From Halovivax asiaticus JCM 14624 (GTDB taxonomy: Archaea; Halobacteriota; Halobacteria; Halobacteriales; Natrialbaceae), in the NCBI RefSeq assembly GCF_000337515.1, contig NZ_AOIQ01000014.1:46903-110902 (forward strand): a stretch of 64,000 nucleotides of DNA, in the 5' to 3' direction. The translations under genes and the position numbers were made by a program. The notes beneath the pieces are model-generated. The model was not told the DNA's origin, searched no databases, and was given only the letters and a program-made list of their open reading frames with translations. Every line of letters begins with the position of its first letter. Positions within the stretch are counted from its first letter, which is position 1. Shown here one piece after another: positions 49,897 through 57,818 of this stretch.

Positions 49897-50631
49897 TTAG
49901 CCTTCGATGACCGCGAGCATGTCGTCTTCGATGTCCGTCGGGGTGTAGCGATCCGTCGCGCCCGGATACGACCGTTCGACGATCCCGTTCTCGTTCACGA
50001 GCAAAATGAACACGAAGTGTGTGAACCCGTACTCGACGTCCGGATCCGTGCCCTCGGCCGCGATCTCCTCTGCCGGCGCCTGCTGGATCGGCAGGCCGAA
50101 CCGGCCGCCCTGCCGCTCGAAGAGGAGTTCGTGTGCCGCCTCCTGTGTCTCAGGACGGAGGAAGAACCAGTCATCGGCCGACGGGTCGACGTTTCGATCG
50201 GTCAGATACGTCCGGAGGATCTCGGGCGTGTCACGCTTTGGATCGAACGTGAACGGGGCGAAGGCCGCCTCGTCGCGATAGCCCGCGTCGCGAACCCCCT
50301 CGTTGATCTCGATGAGGTACCGGATGAGCCCCGGGCACGCGCCCATGATACAGTTGGTGTAGACGAAGGTGTACAGCTGGACGCGCTCGCCACGGAAGTC
50401 CTCGTCGGAGACCGGTTCGCTGGAGAGGGCGTCGGAGACCGAGTAGGACGGGATCTCGTCGCCATACGTCGGGTGACTGGCTTCTCCACGTGTCTGGTCT
50501 GGCGGGGGGAGGACGGCCCCATCGGCAGTCTCGGGTTCGTCGGCGGTCGCTGCCGAAAACGGTTCGAGACAACCCGAAAGCGCCGACAGCCCCCCAAGGC
50601 CGCTCGCGCCAAGATACGTGCGCCGCTTCAT
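49897..50631 (-). CDS. Sco1/SenC copper chaperone with CX4C motif
   Basis: 244 residues. Tat lipoprotein signal (MKRRTYLGASGLGGLSALSGC, lipobox Cys21). The Sco fold carries Cys94 and Cys99 in YTNCIMGACPG and His204 in YGFTHFVF; Cys-Cys-His binds Cu(I)/Cu(II) in Sco proteins. Sco motifs are normally CX3C; here four residues separate the Cys. It should load CuA of the oxidase subunit II. The TlpA-like gene lies 3 bases downstream, so the two are one operon with ccdA. Confidence 0.88.
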   Translation of the reverse strand: MKRRTYLGASGLGGLSALSGCLEPFSAATADEPETADGAVLPPPDQTRGEASHPTYGDEIPSYSVSDALSSEPVSDEDFRGERVQLYTFVYTNCIMGACPGLIRYLIEINEGVRDAGYRDEAAFAPFTFDPKRDTPEILRTYLTDRNVDPSADDWFFLRPETQEAAHELLFERQGGRFGLPIQQAPAEEIAAEGTDPDVEYGFTHFVFILLVNENGIVERSYPGATDRYTPTDIEDDMLAVIEG

Positions 50632-50855
50632 GCTCGATCCTGAGGAGACGAGCGGTAAAGAAGGGACGGTTGTTCCCTGAACGTGGGAAACGGAGCGCAG
50701 GAACGGTCTAGCGTGGGTTTGTGTCTGTCCCCCGCACAGTTCGACGATGGGCCAAACCGGGCCACGAGCCAGGAGTCTCGAGAGTCACGAGCGAGGTCGA
50801 TACATCGTTCCGCCCGGGTGTACCAGGACCGAACACGGCACGTCAGCGACGGGAG

Positions 50856-51404
50856 TCAGGCTTCGTGGAGCGTCACGTCGATGGCGCCCTCGTCGACCTC
50901 TACGGTCAGCATCGTCGCCCGCTCCGCAGGGTCGGCGCCGGTGACGGACCCAGGGTTGAGCACCCGGACGCCCTCGTAGACGGCGTCTTCGACGCGGTGG
51001 CTGTGGCCGCCGACGCCGACAACCCCCTCGCCGTCCCACGAGCGAGTACGGGCGCGAGCCGTATCGGCGATGGCCCGGTTCCAGTCCTCGCCGCTCATGA
51101 CGAATCCGTCGTCACCGTAGACGGCCGCTTCCACCGGGTTTAGCGTCCCGTGTGTCACGACAAACGTGACGCCGTCGATAGTGAGTTCGGCGACCGACGG
51201 CAGTCCCATATCTGCCGGATCGGCGTTTCCATGAACGGCCGTAAGTGCCGTCGCGAGGTCGCGGACCTCGTCGAGCACCGCCGGCGTCTCGAAGTCGCCG
51301 GCGTGGATCGTGTGCTCGGCATCGGCGATACGCTCGCGGAACGAATCCGGAATGTCGGCCTCACGTTCGGGAATGTGAGAATCAGCAATGATCGCGAGTG
51401 TCAC
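50856..51404 (-). CDS. MJ0936/YfcE-type metallophosphoesterase
   Basis: 182 residues from a GTG at 51404. Metallophosphoesterase motifs in order: IADSHIPER, HAGDFETP, HGNAD, VTHGT and GGHSHR, NPGSVT. Two metals are expected. Relatives hydrolyse phosphodiesters in vitro; the natural substrate is unknown. It is divergent from the HtrA-like gene (175 bases). Confidence 0.9.
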   Translation of the reverse strand: MTLAIIADSHIPEREADIPDSFRERIADAEHTIHAGDFETPAVLDEVRDLATALTAVHGNADPADMGLPSVAELTIDGVTFVVTHGTLNPVEAAVYGDDGFVMSGEDWNRAIADTARARTRSWDGEGVVGVGGHSHRVEDAVYEGVRVLNPGSVTGADPAERATMLTVEVDEGAIDVTLHEA

Positions 51405-51579
51405 GTTCCGGAATCGATCGGCCTGTTGAAAAATCTGCTGGGAGCAGCTTTCGAGTCGGCGACCGCTCCGGCCGGCAATTCGGCCCGGCGACCGGCACGG
51501 AGGACGATTCGGCTCGGCGATCGGCCGGGCCGTTCGCAGGCCGACCCTATTTCTGAATCGTCGGTGGCGACAATACGGT

Positions 51580-52755
51580 ATGCATCGGATACGAATCCTG
51601 GCGCTCCTCCTCGTGACCCTGGCGATGGTCACCAGCGTTCCGGCCGCGGGAGTGGCGGTGGGTGGCGACGAGACACGGGCGAGCGGTGGCGTGACAGCGG
51701 CGAGCGACGACCTGCACGCGGTTGGTGACTCGCCCGCAGCACAGGCGCAAGGACAGACAAACCAGTCACAGGACAATCAGTCCGGGGGCGAGCAGGCGCG
51801 AAACCGCACCGATTGTAACTACGTCTCCCTCTACGAGGAGACGATCCCCTCGATCGTCCAGATCCAGCTCGGGCAGGGACTCGGCTCCGGGTTCGTCTAC
51901 GAGACGAGCGAAAACGCGACGTACGTCGTGACTAACGAGCACGTCGTGGGCGAGAACGAGTCGGTCGGCATCAGAGACAGCGAAGGCGGCCTCCACAACG
52001 GGACGGTCGTCGGCGCGTCGGCGTTCGCCGATCTCGCGGTCGTCCGGGTGAACGCCACATCCGACGCCCTCGAACCGCTCGATGTCGCGAACGAGACGCC
52101 CCAGCCCGGTCAGCGCGTGGCGGCACTCGGGAGTCCATACGGCCTCGAAAGCACCATCACCTCGGGCATCGTCAGCGGGGTGAACCGCTCGATGCCGACC
52201 GAGGCGGGCCGACTACCCAACACGATCCAGACGGACGCACCGATCAATCCGGGCAACAGCGGCGGCCCGCTCGTCGACTGCGCCACCGGTGACGTCCTCG
52301 GCGTCAACCGCGCCGGTGGCGGCGAGAACATCGGCTTCGCGATCTCGGCAGCCCTCGTCGATCGCATCGTGCCCGAACTGATCGAGACCGGCGAGTACGC
52401 CTATCCCTACCTCGGCGTTCGGGCGCTCCCGCTCTCCCAGCCCATCGTCGAGGCGAACGACCTCTCGGTCACCGAGGGCGTCTACGTCGCCGGCGTGCTC
52501 GGCGCGACACCCGCCAGCGACGCCCTCCAGGGCGCGGACCAGTCGGTGCAGGTCGACGGCGCGACGGTCCCCGTCGGCGGTGACGTCATCGTCGCCGTGG
52601 ACGGCCAGTCGGTGTCGACGCGGGACGACCTGCTCTCGTACTTGCTGACCGAGACGGCACCCGAAGACACGATCGAACTGACCATCGTCCGTGATGGGCA
52701 GGAACAGACCGTCGAGGTCACGCTTGGGGAACGACCGCAGATGAACGGGGCGTGA
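51580..52755 (+). CDS. HtrA/DegP-type serine protease (S1C) with PDZ domain
   Basis: 391 residues. Signal peptide (about 1-25), an acidic Gln/Ser-rich linker to ~75, then the S1C protease domain with catalytic His121 (VVTNEHVVGEN), Asp151 (FADLAVVRV) and Ser227 (NPGNSGGPLVD). A PDZ domain (about 300-385) begins near YPYLGVRALPL. Extracytoplasmic protein quality control is the expected role. Monocistronic. Confidence 0.92.
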   Translation: MHRIRILALLLVTLAMVTSVPAAGVAVGGDETRASGGVTAASDDLHAVGDSPAAQAQGQTNQSQDNQSGGEQARNRTDCNYVSLYEETIPSIVQIQLGQGLGSGFVYETSENATYVVTNEHVVGENESVGIRDSEGGLHNGTVVGASAFADLAVVRVNATSDALEPLDVANETPQPGQRVAALGSPYGLESTITSGIVSGVNRSMPTEAGRLPNTIQTDAPINPGNSGGPLVDCATGDVLGVNRAGGGENIGFAISAALVDRIVPELIETGEYAYPYLGVRALPLSQPIVEANDLSVTEGVYVAGVLGATPASDALQGADQSVQVDGATVPVGGDVIVAVDGQSVSTRDDLLSYLLTETAPEDTIELTIVRDGQEQTVEVTLGERPQMNGA

Positions 52756-53051
52756 GGGGATTCGGCGATTATCGAAAGTGAGAGACTAAACCATCGATCC
52801 AGACACCAGATGGTTTCTGGTCTTCGTCTTGGTCGACGGGGAGACGCCACGCTGGGCGTCGTACCGTTAGAAGCGTTAGTATTACCAGACTAGCGCTCGA
52901 CGAGTGGAGTCTGACTGTCGGGTCCGTCGTGATCCCACTGATCGTCGATACGAGGGAACGTTTGCGATATACACTCGCAGTAGGCAGGTATTCCCAGCAT
53001 GTGTAGGAGGCGAAAACTATACAGTAGTACGCCAAGAAGTTGGAGACGAGA

Positions 53052-53174
53052 ATGACCCTAACGAATATCCCGACCGTCGACGATCTGGTCGAAACGACCG
53101 GTCAGTCGAAAGCACAATTGCTGAAGGATCGGGAAGCCGTTAGAGAGATGGCGGACACTGACGGGGACGAGTAA
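53052..53174 (+). CDS. 40-residue acidic micro-protein
   Basis: MTLTNIPTVDDLVETTGQSK continues to AVREMADTDGDE, a mostly helical acidic peptide (40 residues). Codon usage is less G/C-biased than in core genes. It is the first of three micro-proteins in a row and opens the accessory island. No family is recognised. Confidence 0.5.
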   Translation: MTLTNIPTVDDLVETTGQSKAQLLKDREAVREMADTDGDE

Positions 53175-53190
53175 TACTCTATTTCGAATC

Positions 53191-53316
53191 ATGAGTGGCG
53201 TAGACGGCCGCGATGGTGAAGACGAGGAATTAGAAACCATCGACCGGGCTATCGAGGAAGCTCTCGACTGTCACTTCACATCGCTCGAAGCCGTGAGAGA
53301 AGCGCTTCAGACGTAG
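53191..53316 (+). CDS. 41-residue acidic micro-protein
   Basis: MSGVDGRDGEDEELETIDRA continues to FTSLEAVREALQT, one amphipathic helix flanked by acidic ends (41 residues). It begins 16 bases after the previous small gene, same strand, so both may be co-transcribed. The single Cys is in EALDCHF. Unrecognised. Confidence 0.5.
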   Translation: MSGVDGRDGEDEELETIDRAIEEALDCHFTSLEAVREALQT

Positions 53317-53331
53317 GGCCCGGCAAGCCCG

Positions 53332-53472
53332 CTATTCCGTTTCGTCGAGATGGGTTTCGAGCGACGCCGTGTCTCCGTCCTTCGCGGCGTCGATGCCCGC
53401 TTTCAGTGGGTGGACTGACTCCTCGGGATCGTCCGCCTGCTGATCGCCATCTGGCGGGTCAGACTTGCTCAT
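53332..53472 (-). CDS. 46-residue acidic micro-protein
   Basis: MSKSDPPDGDQQADDPEE continues to SLETHLDETE, a mostly disordered, very acidic peptide. It is convergent with the two preceding micro-protein genes and ends 15 bases from the second. Its composition (Asp/Glu-rich, ordered end) suggests translation, but no homologue is known to me. Confidence 0.45.
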   Translation of the reverse strand: MSKSDPPDGDQQADDPEESVHPLKAGIDAAKDGDTASLETHLDETE

Positions 53473-54033
53473 GCTAGCTTCAGTTCATCCTTGGTTCGCA
53501 TAACCGTTCCCCACGCTCCAGAAGCCGGTAGGGAGTCGACTGTGAAATCCGGACGGCAGGAGCGTTCCGGTCAGCCGTCAAATGCAGACAGGGTTGGATG
53601 GGTAACGGGCAGTGACGCACCGTTATTCGTGACCAAAACCAAACCTGCATTCATTTCGCGAAAGATGGCCCTAGGCGCCGCGAGACCAGGAATACCAGAA
53701 GCGGCTGCACAAAATCGGCCACAGACACAAAATCCACCCACTATCCAGTAGATATATTACATATTGGCGCGTATCCAAACCCGGAAGCTCGCGTCTCCAT
53801 CACGTCGCGGGGGCATGCGCGAAGAGGAAATGCCCCGGGTGTCCTAGCACCCGAGACGTGGCTTCCAGACGAGAGCCTGGTTGCCATGTTCCGAAAGACA
53901 CCTTCGAGACAAAAAGGTCTCGCACGCCACTGGTTTAGAGAGTCGTATCGCTACCCGTCGTTCAGCTTCGTTTTCGGGGATGGGGGCCGAGTGTCACCGC
54001 ATGGTTCGTGGAGGCGGACCGGGGTGACCTCGG
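53473..54033. other. lower-GC spacer carrying the second TnpB-type hairpin remnant
   Basis: Apart from the hairpin remnant at 53781-53866, no gene is supported. Composition falls to near 50% GC around 53740-53780 (ATATATTACATATTGGC). A short frame at 53491-53751 lacks haloarchaeal codon bias and is not accepted. The region resembles decayed mobile-element DNA. Confidence 0.4.
53781..53866 (+). ncRNA. second TnpB-type guide-RNA-like hairpin remnant
   Basis: AAATGCCCCGGGTGT (53828-53842) and AGCACCCGAGACGTGGCTTCC (the 21 bases 53846-53866) repeat the core of the element at 14230-14268 exactly, with TCCTAG as loop instead of TAGCAG. The preceding CCGGAAGC (53781-53788) matches the start of the other copy's first hairpin, but the rest of that hairpin has diverged or been replaced. 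No tnpB is nearby. It lies in an AT-enriched spacer. Confidence 0.45.
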
Positions 54034-54270
54034 ATGAAATCCGTCGAACGGACGCGCGACGGGACCGGCGATGCGCCTCGCTCCCAGGGGTGTTACCGGT
54101 GTGATCGGAACGTGGCACCATCGCGGCTCTTTCGGGTAGACGTCGAGCCGCCGGAGGTGCTGGAGGCCGAATACAGGCACGCCGTTCGGTACTGCTGTCC
54201 GCACTGTGCCGCCGCGATGAATCTCTCCGAGTTTTCGGATCGGGTGAAACGGCAGGCGGGGCAGAGCTAA
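54034..54270 (+). CDS. small CxxC zinc-finger protein
   Basis: 78 residues. CYRCDRN and YCCPHCAAAMN supply two CxxC pairs about 30 residues apart, a treble-clef or zinc-ribbon arrangement. The segment between is a strand-rich FRVDVEPPEVLEAEYRH. Such solitary zinc-ribbon proteins are common in haloarchaea with few assigned functions. It lies convergent with the HNH nuclease gene, 20 bases apart. Confidence 0.65.
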   Translation: MKSVERTRDGTGDAPRSQGCYRCDRNVAPSRLFRVDVEPPEVLEAEYRHAVRYCCPHCAAAMNLSEFSDRVKRQAGQS

Positions 54271-54290
54271 CCAAGACGAAGCAATCCCGT

Positions 54291-55589
54291 TCAGCGGTCG
54301 CGGTTCGCCTCTTCTTCTTTCAGTTTCCGATTGAATGCGTCGCCGTCTCGCCCCTCGTGGACGCGCCGATGGCAGTTCGGACAGAGAGCTATCACGTTAT
54401 CGGGATCGTCGGGACCGCCGTCGCTGCGGCGGGTGAGATGGTGTACCTCCAGAAATGGCTCGCCGCCGCTGTCGAGAAACGGCGCCTCGTCGCCGCAGCC
54501 CTGGCACACGCCGTCGGCCTGGCGAAGCGCGTACTCTTGGACAATCCGAGAGCGCTGGTACGATCGGCGAGTTGCAGTCGTGGTCGATCTCGATTCGTCG
54601 CCGCGGACCGTCGGGGAGCTCTGCTTCGCTTTTTCGTAGAGGTGATCCAACGAGAGCGATTCCGGTGACCCTTCTGCAATCTCCACATCCGTCCCGCCGA
54701 CCGGCGCGAGCGTAAAGCGGATCGCGTCCCTGTCGGTGCCCGTCTCGTCCGGAAGCGCGTCGATGACGTGCTTTTCGTACTCGTATTCGCCGAGATAGGT
54801 GACCAGCCACGGCATGTCCGTCGACTCGAAGAGGTGGAGCGATTCGCCGTTCTCCCGATGGTGGCGAATCGCCGCGTTGCCGCCGTCCATCGTCATATCG
54901 CCCTCGACGCCTTCGCCCGTGTAGACGAACCGGTCGTCCGGGAGGAACGTGTCCTCGTAGCCGTACGCCGACCCCGATTCGCCGGTAAAGAGCATGACTA
55001 TGTCCAGCGCACTCGGTGTCGCGATTCCCTTGTACCGTTCGCCTTTCAACACATCGTGGATGAACCACCGGTTGTACATCTCCCCGACTCTGAAGTTGCC
55101 GTCCTCGATCGGGATGGAGTAGACACCATCCGATTCAGGGACCAGATCGAGAGCCCGCAACCACTCCAGATGCTTCGCGATGACCCCGTCCGAAAGCTCG
55201 TAGTCCGGAAACGCCTGCTTGAGTTGGTCCCGAATCGCCGAACTGGTTCGTGCGCCGCTCGAGATCGCGCGACAGATCTCCCGAAAGCCGTCCACGTTCG
55301 TCGCCAGCCCTTCGTACATCACGAGCGGTTCGTCCCGTTGCCAGAACACCTCGCCCTTGTTCGTCGGGCGGTAGCGTCCATCAACCTCCTCGATCAGATC
55401 GATCTGCTCGAGAAACGCAATATTCCGGCGGATAGCCTGTGACGATCCCGCAGGCGTCTGCTGTTGAACCCAGGCCTGAAGGTCGGAGTGAGACGGCGTT
55501 GACTCCGAAATGTGCTGGAGCGTAGAGTGGAGATACGACAGCCGACCGTCGACCCCACCGAAAAATCGTTCGGCAGTCATCCGAGCCAT
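54291..55589 (-). CDS. McrA-like HNH endonuclease with modification-sensing domain
   Basis: 432 residues from the ATG at 55589 (an upstream ATG at 55634 would add 15). Residues about 1-190 hold two winged-helix-like segments (SSQAIRRNIAFLEQIDLIEE; SDGVIAKHLEWLRALDLVPE). The middle part (about 200-310: MLFTGESGSAYGYEDTF, TGEGVEGDMTMDGGNAAIRHH) resembles the SRA-like modified-DNA-binding domain of ScoMcrA-type enzymes. The C-terminal HNH has CQGCGDEAPF, LEVHHLTRRSDGG and ALCPNCHRRVH. Together this is a type IV, modification-dependent restriction nuclease. No methylase is adjacent. Confidence 0.78.
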   Translation of the reverse strand: MARMTAERFFGGVDGRLSYLHSTLQHISESTPSHSDLQAWVQQQTPAGSSQAIRRNIAFLEQIDLIEEVDGRYRPTNKGEVFWQRDEPLVMYEGLATNVDGFREICRAISSGARTSSAIRDQLKQAFPDYELSDGVIAKHLEWLRALDLVPESDGVYSIPIEDGNFRVGEMYNRWFIHDVLKGERYKGIATPSALDIVMLFTGESGSAYGYEDTFLPDDRFVYTGEGVEGDMTMDGGNAAIRHHRENGESLHLFESTDMPWLVTYLGEYEYEKHVIDALPDETGTDRDAIRFTLAPVGGTDVEIAEGSPESLSLDHLYEKAKQSSPTVRGDESRSTTTATRRSYQRSRIVQEYALRQADGVCQGCGDEAPFLDSGGEPFLEVHHLTRRSDGGPDDPDNVIALCPNCHRRVHEGRDGDAFNRKLKEEEANRDR

Positions 55590-55632
55590 ATAATATTCGG
55601 CTAGATAGGCAATTTGTCTTATAATATTTGGC
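55590..55632 (-). repeat. 12-bp direct repeat ATAATATTYGGC in the promoter of the McrA-like gene
   Basis: ATAATATTCGGC (55590-55601) and ATAATATTTGGC (55621-55632) differ at one base and are 31 bp apart. Read on the coding strand the outer copy provides the TATA-like AAATATTATAAG about 30-40 bases before the ATG at 55589. Duplication around the TATA box suggests an operator that limits nuclease expression. Confidence 0.4.
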
Positions 55633-55807
55633 AATTCTGTACTATGGTAGGAATATCAAAGCCATTTTCCCGGCATAGATTTAGTAAATTCCGAAGTCAG
55701 AGGTTGACTTCCAGACGCGCTCGTACCAGTGGACGCAACCGCCCCAGATTGCAGTCATGCGAGTGGGTCTGCCCACGGAAACCCGGAATTGAAAGCCAAT
55801 ATCTTCC

Positions 55808-56647
55808 TCACGCCCCCAGTTCCAACTTGATCGCCCGCTCACGACAACTCGACAATTCCTCCACCCCGCCGACCCGTTCCCTGAGATCCGGAAACGAGCA
55901 TTCGGCGACATCGAACCGAACCTGTCCCTCGGCCCGCCGGCATCGCAGGTACACCGGCACCAGTTCGATCTCAGCAGGGACCGAGTCGGCGATGGCCAGC
56001 AGCGGGTACACCAGTTTGTGCTTCGCGAGCGACGCCCGCGGACCGGTCTTGGCCTCGATGACGAACAGCGCCAGCTCGCCGTCCCGCCGTTCGGCGAACA
56101 GCGTGTCGATCTCGACCTGGCCCGATCGATGCCGAACCGGTTCCGGCAGGTCACTCCGCGGACGCACGTCGAACGAAAACGTCGACTGGCCAGTCGCCGG
56201 CGGTGCCAGCGCCCCCGTCCGATCGAGATCAAGAGCCTCCGAAAGTACGCCGGACGCCAGTCCGAGGTTCACGAGTGAAGATTCCGACAGCGAAGGGAGC
56301 AACTCGAAGCTCAACAGCCGCTCCCGATCCACCGGCCCGTCCATCGACGTCGCCTCGACCCCGCCGAAGAGCGCCTCGTCCTCCAGAAAGAACTCTCCGA
56401 CGCCGTCGCGAGCCTCGACCAGCACGAAGCCCGTCCCGCGGCCGTCGGGCGTCGACCCCATCCGGAGGACCATCACGTCCTCGTCTCGCAACTCCGGATC
56501 CAGATCCGCGAGCGAATCCACGGAGATGTGTCGCGGCGTCCGCCCCGCCTCGATCCCGTGGCGGTCGACGTAGCCGCGAAAGGACGTCGGGCCAAAGACG
56601 CCCTGCTCCGACTCGCGTAACTCCGCAAGTGCCGACTCGAAGACCAT
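55808..56647 (-). CDS. PD-(D/E)XK-like nuclease, unknown family
   Basis: 279 residues. The last third contains IDTLFAERRDGELALFVIEAKTG, where Asp181 and Glu198-Ala-Lys200 give the PD-(D/E)XK nuclease signature, with upstream Glu179 and the following LAKHKLVYPLLAI helix. The N-terminal two-thirds (FGPTSFRGYVDRHGIEAG, then beta-rich acidic sequence) does not match a family I know and may be a target-recognition domain. It lies 219 bases from the McrA-like gene, same strand, with no methylase: a candidate restriction/defence nuclease. Confidence 0.65.
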   Translation of the reverse strand: MVFESALAELRESEQGVFGPTSFRGYVDRHGIEAGRTPRHISVDSLADLDPELRDEDVMVLRMGSTPDGRGTGFVLVEARDGVGEFFLEDEALFGGVEATSMDGPVDRERLLSFELLPSLSESSLVNLGLASGVLSEALDLDRTGALAPPATGQSTFSFDVRPRSDLPEPVRHRSGQVEIDTLFAERRDGELALFVIEAKTGPRASLAKHKLVYPLLAIADSVPAEIELVPVYLRCRRAEGQVRFDVAECSFPDLRERVGGVEELSSCRERAIKLELGA

Positions 56648-56743
56648 GCAGTAGTCGTCCCGTTTTCGAGAGTATACGTGAAGCCACTGGCCAAGCGGGC
56701 ATCACGTCGTTACACCGTGGCACGCGTTCACCGCGGTGGGTGA

Positions 56744-57193
56744 TCAGGAGTGGATGTCTGGGACGCGGACGTATCCGAGCGTATCGAAGTCACAGTCGAA
56801 CGAGAACACGTGGTCGATATCGTGCGTCTCTGCCAGTGCAGCCGAAAGGTGATCGACGAGTGAGATGGTTTGATCGTCGTATCGAGCGAACGTTTCGCAC
56901 GCGGCCTGAAAGGAGCGCTGTTCGTCTGACAGCACGACGAACAGGTCGCTGTTTCGGATCGTCGAAAGCGCCGTCGACGCGGCGGTGTGGCCGATATTGT
57001 ACAACAACAGCCGCGTCAATTCGCCGAGGACGTACCGGCTGGTGTACAGTGGTCGATACCGAAGTGAGCCCTCGCGAATGCGCGAGAGAACGGAGACCGT
57101 TCGGTCGTGGTGTCTGTCTGCTGAATCGAATCGGGCGTAAAGCGGGCCGGTATCCACGAACAGTGGGTGAAAATCGACGGTGGAGTCGTTCAT
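56744..57193 (-). CDS. PIN-domain toxin (VapC-like)
   Basis: 149 residues from the ATG at 57193. PIN-fold acidic residues are in LFVDTGPLYA (Asp14), GELTRLLL (Glu) and HVFSFDCDFDTLG (Asp pair), with the ISLVDHLSAALAETHDIDHVF helix between. PIN toxins cut RNA (tRNA or rRNA) when freed from their antitoxin. The antitoxin gene overlaps its start by four bases (ATGA). Confidence 0.8.
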   Translation of the reverse strand: MNDSTVDFHPLFVDTGPLYARFDSADRHHDRTVSVLSRIREGSLRYRPLYTSRYVLGELTRLLLYNIGHTAASTALSTIRNSDLFVVLSDEQRSFQAACETFARYDDQTISLVDHLSAALAETHDIDHVFSFDCDFDTLGYVRVPDIHS

Positions 57194-57468
57194 CGGTCCG
57201 AGTCGGCCGTTCGGTCGAGCGCGGCATCGACGTCGACGGAGGTGTCGTCTAGCCCGCTCGAAAACGAGGGTGCGGTAAACAACGGATCCTCGGTTGGGAC
57301 GGTGTTGGAGTCCCCCGCCAGTTTCGCGTCGAGAGCAGCGAGTGCCTCCGTTCTGGTCTTTCCGCGAGCACTGACGTTGGTCCCCTCGTCGGTCGCCACC
57401 CACCGCTCGTCCTCGTAGGTGAGGTGGATGGCCGTCGATTCGGGCGTGTCACCTGTGTCGGTACTCAT
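57190..57468 (-). CDS. HicB-like antitoxin partner of the PIN toxin
   Basis: 92 residues. AIHLTYEDERWVATDEGTNVSARGKTRTEALAALDAKL is a HicB-type antitoxin core (beta-strands followed by the TRxEAL helix). The C-terminal ~40 residues are acidic and would wrap the toxin. It precedes the PIN gene with ATGA overlap, the usual antitoxin-first order. HicB-PIN pairing is less common than VapB-PIN or HicB-HicA. Confidence 0.65.
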   Translation of the reverse strand: MSTDTGDTPESTAIHLTYEDERWVATDEGTNVSARGKTRTEALAALDAKLAGDSNTVPTEDPLFTAPSFSSGLDDTSVDVDAALDRTADSDR

Positions 57469-57620
57469 TGGACTGGGGTGGAGTGGAGTCGGTTGCGACG
57501 TGGTCGGCGGGGCGTTCCTAAACGATTGTTGGGCACGATCGCATATAAACCTCCGCCGGTCGTGTCCGATAGAATCGATTACGCGAGACGCGTTCAGAAG
57601 AAACGACTCGAGTGAATCGC

Positions 57621-57818
57621 CTAGACCCGTTCCGATCGGCCGTCGTCGACGATCGACTGAAGGGAGTCACCGCCGCTCGTTTCCTGCCTGACGGCCTTCA
57701 GGTCGACCGTTCGGTCGTGGTCGTCGATCACCGCTCGCATCCGCTCTCGAAGGGCCTCCGTTCGCGAGGTCCGAATCGCTCGCCGACCCAGATCGGCGAC
57801 ATCGTCTGCATCGCTCAT
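57621..57818 (-). CDS. small helical antitoxin-like protein, unpaired
   Basis: 65 residues: DADDVADLGRRAIRTSRTEALRERMRAVIDDHDRTVDLKAVRQETSGGDSLQSIVDDGRSERV, a helical, acidic-basic sequence in the style of small antitoxins or ribbon-helix-helix-like regulators. No toxin gene follows. It could be a VapB-like orphan whose partner was lost. Function unknown. Confidence 0.5.
   Translation of the reverse strand: MSDADDVADLGRRAIRTSRTEALRERMRAVIDDHDRTVDLKAVRQETSGGDSLQSIVDDGRSERV

Noticed and set aside
53491..53751. 86-residue plus-strand frame
   Set aside because: Weak codon bias, no recognisable domain, in the decayed low-GC spacer.
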